A stretch of DNA of 64,000 nt, from NCBI GenBank assembly GCA_028752905.1, contig JAQNBH010000011.1, positions 8,217,625 through 8,281,624 of the forward strand, written 5' to 3'. Below the pieces are notes generated by a model. That model was not told the DNA's origin and made no database searches. It saw only the letters and a program-made list of their open reading frames with translations. Source of the stretch: Cladorhizidae sp. MBARI D1340-BT2 (lineage: Eukaryota; Porifera; Demospongiae; Poecilosclerida; Cladorhizidae). Position numbers and translations under genes: made by a program. Shown one piece after another: positions 10,697 to 21,200 of the stretch (position 1 is the first letter of the stretch; every line of letters begins with the position of its first letter).

Positions 10697-12460
10697 GCAA
10701 AAATGCTCCCAACCATCTATATTCTCAATCACTATGGTAAATTTGTACCACAACTAGCCGACAGGTTGGCAACTCTGTACAATCAGCTACAAAAGGATAG
10801 CTGTTGGAGGTGGGGTCCTGAGGAACAGAAGGCATTTAATGAGGATAAGCATAAATTGGCCACACCATGTGTGCTGGTTCATTTTGACCCAGATCGGGAG
10901 CTGGTTCTAGCCTGTGATGCCTCACTGTATGCTGTGGGGGCTGTACTTTCCCACCAGATGGATAATGGCACTGACAAGCCCACCGCTTATACATCACATT
11001 CACTAGCACCTGCAGAGAGAAATTATGCACAATTGGACAAAGCCCTGGCAATAGTATTCGGGGTTAAAAAGTTCCATATTTTTCTTTATGGCCGCAGATT
11101 AACCATCTACTCGGATCATAAACCCTTGCAGCATTTGTTCAGTGAACACAAGGCAGTTCCTGCCATGGCTTCAGCTCGAATTCAGAGGTGGGCACTAACA
11201 CTGGGGGCATATAGCTACCACATTGTTTATAAACCAGGGAAGGAACATGCCAATGCAGATGGGCTAAGTAGACTTCCATTACCAGAATTTTCATGGTCAG
11301 TTCTGCAGCCAGGTGAGACCATATTTTTACTGGATCAATTACAGTATGCTCCAGTTACAGCTTCTCAAATCAAGTTGTGGACAGAGTGAGATCCCTCACT
11401 GTCAAGAGTGAAGAACATGGTGCTACATGGTTGGAAACTTGTGGCCGAGGAAGAACTTCAACTATGCAACCAACGTAGTGAAGAACTCTGTGTCTTGGAT
11501 GGTTGTGTTGTTTGAGGAGGTCGAGTAGTTGTACCAAAACCAGGTCGGAAGTTAGTATTGGAGGAACCCCACCAAGGTTACCCTGGAGTGTCAAGGATGA
11601 AGAGTCTCGCTCGGATAACTGTGTGGTGGCCAGGGATCAATGCAGACCTTGAACAACATGTTAAAAGCTGCTCCGAATGTCAGCAGTACAGGAAAGCACC
11701 TGCAATAGCACCACTGCATACATGGGAGAGGCCATCATGGCCATGGGCCCGAATACATATAGACCTGTCACCATGCTGGACATTCCAAGGGAAAATCTTC
11801 CTGGTAGTGGTGGATGCTTATTCAAAGTGGCTGGATGTTACCATTGTGCCATCCACTGCATTTGTGGTTACCATCAAAGTGCTCAGAGCCTTATTTGTAA
11901 CCCGCGGGTTGCCTGAACTGATAACGAAACATCATTCACCAGTGGGGACTTTCAAGAATCTACTAGGCAAATGGAATTCGCCATATCACCAGTGCTCCAT
12001 ACCATCCGGCCACAAATGGGCTGGCAGAGAGAGCTGTGTCGGTGTTAAAGGATGGCTTAAGGAAACAGCTGGTGCAGATATGAACATCAAGCTAGCACGG
12101 CTACTTTTCAACTATCGGACTACTCCACATGCAACAACTGGAGTATCTCCAGCAGAATTATTGATGGAAAGGTGAATCAGGACACACCTTGATATGTTGC
12201 ACTCAGACTTGTCGAACAGAATAAACCAGAAGAAAAATCAGCAGAAAATAGATCATGACAAACATGCCAAACCCAGGGTCTTAGAGAGGGGCGATCCAGT
12301 CTACGTGTGTGACCTTCCAATAGGCCAGAAGTGGTTGCCTGGCAAGATTGCTGGATGTTTAGGTCAGCAAACACCTGAAGTAGCCGTGCTCAGTGGTTTG
12401 ACTGTGCGCAGGCACATTGACCATATTTGTATTCACACAAATGAAGTTACTCAGGAGTAG
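10697..12460 (+). pseudogene. Ty3/gypsy pol remnant: RT end, RNase H, integrase
   Basis: 5'-truncated pol of an LTR retrotransposon. 10700-11389 starts in the RT thumb (HYGKFVPQLADRLATLYNQL), then RNase H with LACDASLYAVGAVLSH, SHSLAPAERNYAQLDKALAIVFGVKKF, SDHKPLQHLF and the end NADGLSRLPLPE. A TGA at about 11389 breaks the spacer. 11558-12175 is integrase with the HHCC zinc motif (HQGYPG..VKSCSECQQY) and core start HIDLSPCW; the second catalytic Asp region has degenerated (ITKHHSP where SDNGP is usual), and the third block is scrambled by frameshift. 12194-12460 is the C-terminal domain with DHDKHAKPRVLERGDPVYV and RRHIDHI. It has multiple lesions and is not functional. Confidence 0.9.
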
Positions 12461-12579
12461 TTGATGACTGGCTTCCGGATTTTCCCTCGGTCATTACTCC
12501 ACCAGGAGAGCATTCTAAGGCAGTCCACTCACAATCGTCAGCCTCCACAACATTAAACATTATTCCACTTGTTCCAATT

Positions 12580-12889
12580 AAGGGAAGGATGTAGTAACTT
12601 GGAACTCTGATTAACAACTGTCGTTTGTGTTTAGTGTTAGTGTAGCAGTAATTGTACGGTTTGTGTGTGATTACCTTATATGGTATTGTGTGGCAGTGCC
12701 CAGACCAGAGGTCAGTTTGGTCAAGAACCAACTGGTGGGCAACTGTTGGATAATAAAAAGTAGACTTCTTGACTTTGTATTAAAAGAGAATTGTGTAATG
12801 GGGTTACCTCAAAGAGGCTGAATTGTGTTAACTAATGATGACATCTACTTCAGTTAAAATCAACTAAGGAAATTCAGAGGAGAGAGAGG
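12580..12889 (+). mobile_element. Polypurine tract and start of 3' LTR
   Basis: AAGGGAAGGA at 12580-12589 is a polypurine tract placed about 120 bp after the pol stop, followed by TGTAGTAACTTGG at 12590, the expected TG start of a 3' LTR. The 3' boundary of the LTR is not obvious; I draw it at about 12890 only as a rough limit. Confidence 0.5.
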
Positions 12890-12997
12890 AGTGAAATTTT
12901 TTGGGGAAGATGGTGCATTGGAACACTTGTACAAGGGTCATTAGAAATGAAGTTAGTAATGAAGAGAGACCAAAGAACCTTTTTAATTGCTTAGAGG

Positions 12998-13400
12998 TTA
13001 TATATATGTGTGTGATGAAAATCTATTGGAAAGAGAGCCTTCCATAAGTGAGAAAGCCGTCATTGTTTTTGGCTTTTGATATGCAGTATTTAAGTTTGAG
13101 GGATTTAGCCCCTTACTATTAAATTCTGATGTTGAAGCTATCATTACTGAATCAGATGTTATCCATTTGATAATGAATATTATATCATTAATCTCGAAGA
13201 TCATCATTAAAGTGAGTATATAGTCCAAGAATTTCTTGGGCAGGATTTTTAGTCTGAAGTATATATTATCAGAGAGAATGTACTTTATTGCTCTTCTTTG
13301 AATCTGTTCCATCATCAAAATGTCTTTATTTTGTGTGGATGCCAAACTTGAGAGCAGTGCTAAGCTAAGATCATACAGTACAAGATTTTCATCGCCTTGA
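12998..13400 (-). pseudogene. Non-LTR retrotransposon C-terminal fragment
   Basis: A frame on the minus strand reads KDILMMEQIQRRAIKYILSDN, then FEINDIIFIIKW. This is the same post-RT motif pair as at 2346-2801 (QRRATKFILGD, LELNILFVVKS). It is only about 115 residues long, with no RT palm. Upstream sequence on the same strand (LYDLSLALLSSLAS) fits the same family. A small truncated LINE copy. Confidence 0.55.
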
Positions 13401-13498
13401 TTGAGCCAGAGCTATTACCTGACACACAAACAGATTCCAGTTGGCCTCTAGCTATACATTAAAAAAAAAACTTGTCACAAACAAGAGAAGTATATTAT

Positions 13499-13790
13499 TG
13501 TTGTGTACATGTTAATTAACCACATCCTATTTATATAAATATAGCAACTACTTTAACTCTAGCCTCACTTCTCACTTGTCACTTTGGAAGTTTATTTAGA
13601 ATAAGTTTGTTGTAACCTTTATAAGTGAATAGCTATACAAGTGTGGAGATAGTGTTTGGGAACTCTATAATAACACTACAATTGGCGACGAGGATTAAAA
13701 TGATGACATCTACTCTCAGGAAAATAGACAATTACCCTTGCCAAGAGAGAATGGAGGTCTTCTTTACAGTTATGATGTTAAGCCAACCGG
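13499..13790 (+). mobile_element. LTR end, primer-binding site and gag start of a Ty3/gypsy element
   Basis: 13682-13695 reads TTGGCGACGAGGAT. TGGCGACGAGGAT is complementary to the 3' end of animal tRNA-Ser(GCU) and is a common Ty3/gypsy primer-binding site. It directly follows CACTACA (13674-13680), a plausible LTR end; TGTTGTGTAC at 13499 is one possible LTR start. After the site an open frame begins with ATG at 13700 and reads KIDNYPCQERMEVFFTVMML, which resembles the first helix of Mag-type Gag (..W..Y.ER.E.FF). The frame runs into a 65-bp tandem array at 13793, so the rest of the element is gone. Confidence 0.55.
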
Positions 13791-13792
13791 TA

Positions 13793-14165
13793 CATAGTGA
13801 TATAGAGCCAGGACTTATCACTGCGACAGGTTTATCAGCCGACCTCTATTATGGATTCATAGTGATATAGCGCCAGGACTTATCACTGCCACAGGTTAAT
13901 CAGCCGACCTCTATTATGGGTACATCGTGATATAGCGCCAGGACTTATCACTGCGACAGGTTAATCAGCCAACCTCTATTATGGATTCATAGTGATATAG
14001 CGCCAGGACTTATCACTGCCACAGGTTTATCAGCCGACCTCTATTATGGATACTTCGTGATATAGTGCTTGGATTTATCACTGCCACAGGTTTATCAGCT
14101 GACCTCTATTGTGGATAGATATTGATATAGCGCCTGGACCCATCACTGCCACCCTATTATGGGTA
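13793..14165. repeat. Tandem array, 65-bp unit, about 5.5 copies
   Basis: Each unit contains GTGATATAGCGCCAGGACTT, then ATCACTGCCACAGG, then CAGCCGACCTCTATTATGG. Starts at 13793, 13858 and 13923 give a 65-bp period; later copies are more diverged. Confidence 0.9.
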
Positions 14166-14269
14166 CACACTGCGGACTCCTCTTGAACAAACCGAGGAAG
14201 AAGAGGCATAATAACAACAATACTCTTTACTTGTATGCGTGCAGGTGACATTCATTATCATGTGCTATC

Positions 14270-14650
14270 GTGTCATGTGTTGTTGTTATTCTTGATGTAC
14301 TCATGTGCACCGCATTGCCCACTGCATAGGTATCACCACATACCATAACTTGTTGCTATTGTTGATGTACTCATGTGCATCACATTGCCCACTGCATAGG
14401 TATCATCACATACCATACCTTGTTGCTATTGTTGATGTACTCGTGTGCACCACATTGCCCACTGCATAGGTATCATCACATACCATACCTTGTTGCTATT
14501 GTTGATGTACTCATGTGCATCACATTGCCCACTGCATAGGTACCATCACATACCATACCTTGTTGCTATTGTTGATGTACTCATGTGCATCACATTGCCC
14601 ACTGCATAGGTATCATCACATAACATACCTTGTTGCTATAGTTGACTACT
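14270..14650. repeat. Tandem array, 70-bp unit, about 5 copies
   Basis: The unit contains TGTTGCTATTGTTGATGTAC, CACATTGCCCACTGCATAGG and CATCACATACCATACC. Occurrences of GATGTACTC at 14294, 14364, 14434, 14504 and 14574 fix the period at 70 bp. Confidence 0.9.
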
Positions 14651-15254
14651 CAGTACGATCAGCTACAGCTTCTTTTATGGGGGGAATAAATCATATTTTA
14701 CCAAAAGCTAACAAAACCATATGGTTACCACTTTGGAGCCCCATAGATTTTTCACAATTCATTGTATGCAACTACTTGATGTATAACTCAGATCACTTTG
14801 CATGCTCTCTTTAAATACAAAAAAGATGTTGTATAGATTGTATAGGTATCACCATGCCTAAGAAACCTGGAGCTGAAATGAGGTACTTTAAAATCTGCAC
14901 TTGTGAATTTACTGTAAGTATGGCTCCTGATTGGAAAGTGCTATAGATGGATGGAATTTGTGTCTGTGGCAAGTCTACTCAACAATATGAATCTTTTCAT
15001 TAGGCACTAAAATGTGTGGATATGGTCAAGCGTGGGTGCTGACAATGCACCAACTCACATGTTTTAGTGCCGAACAAGTAGGGCTTCCTCTTGATAATTT
15101 CACATGGCATCATCTCGGAGTGGTCATATTTGAGCCACACTTCTGCAAATATCAAATTGATTTACCATCCCTCTTAACAACTAGCAACAGTAGGAGTCAC
15201 CCACGACAACAAAAATCCCTCCTGGACCAGTCCATCAAATTCTTGAGTCCGAGG
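14651..15254. other. Intergenic, no feature seen
   Basis: Short frames only; none carries a motif I recognise. Confidence 0.3.
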
Positions 15255-15390
15255 AAATATGGTACTGGCCAGGCTTTGCAGAAGTGAGGACTAGCTTGAG
15301 CTTCCAAATGATGTTGTCTTAGTAGCCTTGCAGTGTGCAAAAACACAAAGGCATATTAGTATAGGGCCTCTTTAACTGTGGATTCATGTA
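15255..15390 (+). repeat. Interspersed repeat R4 (copy 1)
   Basis: Closely matches 59985-60112: GGCCAGGCTTTGCAGAAGTG, GCTTGAGCTTCCAAATGATG, GTGTGCAAAAACACAAAGGC and CTCTTTAACTGTGGATTC. The match ends where the LTR of the 60-kb retrotransposon begins, so this copy behaves like an empty site. Confidence 0.8.
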
Positions 15391-16450
15391 TCATGAACTT
15401 CCGACAAGTCAACGTAGAGTGCAAAAAATCAAGCAAGTGATGCCAACACAACTACATATGTTAAATATACTGCAGCTCTCATATCCACTTGTGGCTAATT
15501 GCAAACACTTGCCCATCCACATTAAGACATTAAGATCTGTTCAAAGAGCTCAACTACCTCTACTGACCAATACTATTAACAGAAAATTGATTTTCATAAA
15601 GTTTCCAAGAAAACATAATGAGCTCACCTAAGTATGTTCTCAGTTGCTTTATTTGGGATTCCACAGAAAATATCCTGGTACCTTCTCAGATATCAGAGAT
15701 ACTGCAGCCCCCACATTTAGTTGCTGGAGTTGAACAATGCAACTATCCGCTGCTCCTACTACTATTACCAGTACTGAAGAAGAAATTAGCATCACTTTTC
15801 CAACAATACTTAATGGGCTCACATTAATATTTCCTCAGTTTCTTTGCAAGTTATATGAATATCTTCTCAGATATCAAACATACTGTGATTTCTATGTCCA
15901 CTTCTGGCCATTGCAGCACTTGCCCATCCACCTCTGTATACTGGCTGTCCTGGCTTTCAACAAATGTAGTCGACATAATATCTGGAAAATAGTCTGTGTC
16001 TGATCACCATGAACATCTAACAACCTGATGCCACCCCCAGTCTACCAGAAGTAAGACAATTCCCAGAATTTCTGCAAGCTTCTCAGTCTATCTGTAAACT
16101 ACAGTCAGATCCTGAGGCTGGAGACACAGCTGGCGAGCTCTGCATGGCGGCCAACTGAGTACAGGGAGAATACCTGCCATCAACCATGTATATTCAAACA
16201 TTCATCTTCTTTGCAATGGACAACAGTGAATTCAACAAAGACACACTGCCATCTTGAAGAAGTTGCTCAAGATAACTTCAAACCACAGTAGATCTATATT
16301 ATCAATAAATTACACACACGCACATATATAATATATGTATATATATATACATAATTATTAGCTCTGCAGGTATGTGGATTTACTTGACTACTCTATATAC
16401 AGTGGCTTGAGCCATCATGATTGATATCCATAGGCAACAATTATTAGCCA
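15391..16450. other. Intergenic, no gene recognised
   Basis: Short open frames of no recognised family. An AT-rich palindromic run lies at 16325-16352. Confidence 0.3.
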
Positions 16451-16559
16451 TCAAGTTTGCAAGTAATGATGTTGGTTAAGTCTAGCTATATATAGCCTAC
16501 AGTTCTCTTCAGCCACCAAGATCTTTATCTCAGTAGGCATTTGGTTCAGAGAGGCTGTG

Positions 16560-17690
16560 AAACCTTGATGTGTGGAATTGGGTAGTGAGCATTCTATAGA
16601 TCCACATGGTCGCCAGTTACCTGGCTTTTTGAAAACCATATACAATGGGGAACTCCAGTTGCTGGTTCGATGGGCAGATGACACCGAGTTGGGGTAACCC
16701 ATGGTAATGCCACGTACCTGAATGGTGTTTCTTACCATTTTATGCTATTTTGCGCGCAGTACCATCGAAGCGTGGCAGTGTCTTGCTAATGTTTGGAAGG
16801 ATCATAATCCTATTTTCCATGCCTTGGCTCTTGATCGCTCAAAAGTCAGGAGCGCAAGTTTTAGACCTATGTATAAGTGAGCCTTCTGGATATTTGTCGA
16901 TTGGACTATGTTGGTGGTAAGCCTGCCGAAGAACCTTCCTTGTGAGGTGGAGTTTGTCAGGTGTGAGATGGGTTTGGTTTGGCAAACACTAGGAGGCCAG
17001 GAGTCACTATGTGATACTTCGCATTGTGCTTGGCTGGAGCCTTACTGACTTGTGGCTGGGTGACTGAAGGGAAGTCTTTCAAGATGTTCTTGAGTTTCAA
17101 GGAGGATGAATGAAGTGAGTGCCAAGGACTTCAGTTTGGCTGTAATGCTGGCGAGAGTAGTTGTGTTGATCAATCTACCACTGTTGAGTTCGATAAGAAG
17201 CTTGGCCCGTCCAAGGAATTCTGCTCTGATTGGCTGCCAGAATTCTGCTCCAATGATTAGCTGCCAGACATCTGCCTGCAGGAAACCACATGAAAATTTG
17301 CTGTTAAGAAATCCAAGATTCCAACTTTGTTGCTCGCCATAGTTGGAATTAGCTGTGCGAGAGTCACCCCCTCTCTTTGTGGAGTGTTGCACTAGTCGAG
17401 TTGTTGGGAAAATGCTAACTTCTGTTCGTGGAAAAGGCAACTCAATTTACCCAAACCACTTGTCGCCAATAGTGGTTTGGCTGGGCGTTTTCCCCATCAT
17501 GAGCTAGAGGGTGTTGCATTTCTTTGTCGGGAGTTATACCAGCAGAAATCTGATTGCTTGCTAGCTTGCTTGCGGTAGTCCTGTGGGGACGGCAACCGCA
17601 TTTCAGTTCGGTACCAAACTGTGCTTCTACCTGGTGGAACCAGAGCCTGGCCAGAAGGGAGGGAGTCTGATGGAGACTGATGTACACACT
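16560..17690 (-). pseudogene. Ty3/gypsy gag-pol remnant
   Basis: Read on the minus strand from high to low coordinates. LARLWFHQVEAQFGTE near 17600-17650 matches the capsid start (..WF..VEAQF). SDFCWYNSR near 17530 matches the CWYH segment at the Gag C-terminus. TEVSIFPTT follows the degraded protease active site, and FSCGFLQADVWQLIIGAEF with LLIELNSGRL near 17170-17290 is the rest of the protease. HNAKYHIVTPGLLVFAKP near 16990-17035 is the pre-RT linker. SSPLYMVFKKPGNWRPCG near 16610-16650 is the RT fingers motif. Most of Gag and everything after the first RT motif are missing, with stops between blocks. Old decayed copy just upstream of the ABHD gene, opposite orientation. Confidence 0.75.
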
Positions 17691-18227
17691 CTGCTGCTGG
17701 CATGCAAAAAGTACCAATCCCCAGTCCATACCAATCAAGAGAGAGAGAGAGGGAGAGTGGGAGTGCATGGGAATTAAAGAGCAAGATGTTGTTGATTCTG
17801 GTGATAAACCACTGGCTATATTGACTGCCAATAAACTTAGCTTCTTCGCTTTTACGATTTTTCCAACCAAGTTCTCTCCAGCCACTAGCCTTAGCGTGGT
17901 AGCAGTATATGTGAGAGGCATGAGGTAAGAACAACACTGCGGAGGACGGTAACGGGATAACGGGCGAACAATGGTTGACCTTGGAATTCCCCACCTTAGC
18001 CCTGAATTTTTTTCTGATTTTCCCGAAGACATAATAATTCCCCAATACAGAGATGATTACGGGGAGATGTGTCTGTCAGTGAAACAATGCCAACTTGGTG
18101 CAACAAATAGAATTAGCTGCAGAATACTTCTCAACAATGAAGGATAAGGCACTTGTCTACACGTTTTCTCAATGATGGAGAATTAGACGAGCGTATACCG
18201 TCTGATTCTACTTCTTCTACACCAAGT

Positions 18228-21200
18228 ATGGCAATGCTGAAGAATGCCGAGGCTATAGTTATGTCAGGTACGATATAGATTTATTAGATACTGCTGATTT
18301 GTGAGGTTACTTCATGAAAGCAATTGACCACCTTTAGCTTTATGCAAATGAATGTGTGATGAAATAAATTTGGGAAGATTTCAAGGATGAGGATGGCTTG
18401 AAAAAGCCATTCTCACCTTTGATATATATATAATTGCAGATTTATTATCTGATAGATGTCAACAATGAAAGTAACCACAAGAGTCAATTGTTATGTATAC
18501 AGTCAGTCCCTATGAATATCATACGCTCAGGCTAGCTGGGTCATTCTATTAGCAGTTTTTAATACCAAAAATAACTAAATGTACACGTGACCATATTTGC
18601 AGTCTAAATCTGTTTTTGAAATGTTCTTAATAGTGCCACTATGATGCCTAAGAATCATTTCCTGAAAGTTTAGAACTGTTTGAGTGTGTGGCCTTCTATG
18701 ACATAGAAGAATTACCCTCCAGCAGGCATTAATGTTGGAATCATTGCACTCCAAATGCGTTGCTAGAATATGCAGAATGCGAAGCCGTATACTACTAGCT
18801 TTGCTCGGGTGCAGGACTGTTGGAGCCTCTCATTATTTCGAGGCATTCCTTGTTGAATCTATTGATATGTCTTCTGCATAACTATAAAAGTCAAGAATAA
18901 CTTGAAAAGCTGAAGAAAGTATGCCTAATATGCATGCTCAAAGCATGCAAAACAATGCTCCATTCATGAAGCGTGAGTGCATCGACCTAGCTTACTCTAA
19001 ATGCTTATTTGGTCCTGGACAACGATATAGGCCTGGTTTTATCACAAGCTTGGCAGAATTGTGTTAATAAAAGTATGACAAAAAAAAAAAAGGGTTTTTC
19101 TACTAGAAAGTGATTTAGGACTTTAATATTCATAATAATAAAAGGATATTCTATTAACAGGTATGATGTTAAGAGGGCCACACTGTATTATCATTCCATA
19201 TGTGTATGTATTATTTATATATAATATTAGAAATCAAGCCGAAAGTAGAAGTATTTGATGTCGCTATCACTGAGGAAGTGTTAATCCATACTGTTTACTT
19301 CAAATCTGGCCATCACCAGTCCACAAAAGTTCCCCTGGTCATGGTCCATGGTTTTGGAGGAGGGATTCCTGCATTCCACAAAGTCTATGGCCAACTCGCC
19401 AAGGACAGATGTGTTTATGGCATTGATCTTCCAGGGTTTGCTCTCAGCTCTCGAGTGAAGTTTTCCAGTGATGCCACAAGCTGTGAAAATGAAATGGTTG
19501 ACCTAATAGAATGCTGGAGGAAGGAGATGAAGCTGAAAGCCATTATCCTTCTTGGTCACAGTTTTGGGGGCTATATCTCAGCAGCTTATACTATCAAGCA
19601 CAGCAATCGCGTACGTCACTTAGTCCTACTAGAACCTTGGGGAGTTATCTCTCGGGATGAGGACCACAATCAGCAAAGCAGAGGAATGTTGAATGAGATT
19701 TTAATATATATTTTTGGAATAGTCAAATCTAACCCATATGTGGCACTTCAGAAATTAGGACCCACAATCGGTATGTTGACAAACTTAATATCTTTCAGTT
19801 GTTAGCTGTTTAGCAATACATCACTCCTATAATGTCTGTCTCTAGAAACTTAGTTTAGCAATACATCACTCCTATAATGTCTGTCTCTAGAAGCAATACA
19901 TCACTCCTATAATGTCTGTCTCTAGAAACTTAGTTTAGCAATACATCACTCCTATAATGTCTGTCTCTAGAAACTTGGTTTAGCTCCTATAATGTCTCAA
20001 TCAGTACAAAATTCCATTTGCCATTTCTGGTCAAAAAGTAATGGTAGCATTAAATTGTTGCAAAAGAGTCCCATTTAGCACTGCAACCAAAATCTGTAAG
20101 CTATGTGTCCAAAGTTAGAAACTCAAACAAGACATGTATACTTGCCCCAATTTTAATTTGGACATTAATAAATCATTACGTTCATGTATAGGTGTTTGTG
20201 TGTGTGTGCGTGCTTGCATGTGCGAGAGAGAGAGAGAGGGAGGAAGCCCGTATTTTTTATTTTCGAAAAAACATGAGCACTGGAAATTTAACTTACACAT
20301 GTGCCACTCAGTCATGGCAGTTCCCTTACGTGCAGCATGGAAATATAATCTCTGTTTTAATTCCTTGCAAATGCTTTTCTGATTTAGCCAGCATCTTCAA
20401 CCTTGCATTTGTATATTTCATGCACTTCATTGGAACATCATTTCACTGGACACTTGATTAATTGTCACAGTAAATATCTAATAATGCGAGGCTATAATTA
20501 TAACATCATCAACTAGACCACACCCTCATCAACTCCAAACAGTGTGCACTCTTAGTTAGACCATGTCTATCCAGCTATAATTGCACTGCAATGCACGGGC
20601 TAGTGAGAGAAATCCATTGAAGTAGTGCACAACGGGGACCTGAAGGCCTGCATGCAGCACACTCAGTGTGCATTAGGTGCTTATTAACCCACTCACCGTC
20701 AACAGTGCCATATAGCGCTCTGTGTTTCATCGATTGAAAAATGATGCACACTCTGATTTATGCACCATATTTTTTTATATCATTTAATAACATCTTTCCT
20801 GCTCTATTTATGCACCTAATTTTTTCATGTGCTTTACTTCCTGGTAACTAGGGGGGGGGGATATATATATCATTTAATAACATCTTTCCTGCTCTATTTA
20901 TGCACCTAATTTTTTCATGTGCTTTACTTCCTGGTAACTAGGGGGGGGGGGGGGGGGGAATATTGAAATGTGGAACATTTGCAGTTTTATGATACCTGAT
21001 TAAGCGACATATCTAGCAGAAGTAGCCACAGACGGTGTTCTTGACTTGTTTGAGGGTTGACTCTATTGAGGAATGAGATCGTGGTTCCCGGAGTGAGATT
21101 TCTTGTGAATGTTGAAACAGTTAGAACATGGGCAGATGAGCTTAGCTCTGCAACAAAAAATGATGGCTTGGTATCTGACAAGGAAGGTCTCTGAGAAGGA

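Noticed and set aside
12829..12850. ATGATGACATCTACT shared with 13697 as evidence that both belong to one element
   Set aside because: Only about 15 matching bases with different surroundings; insufficient.
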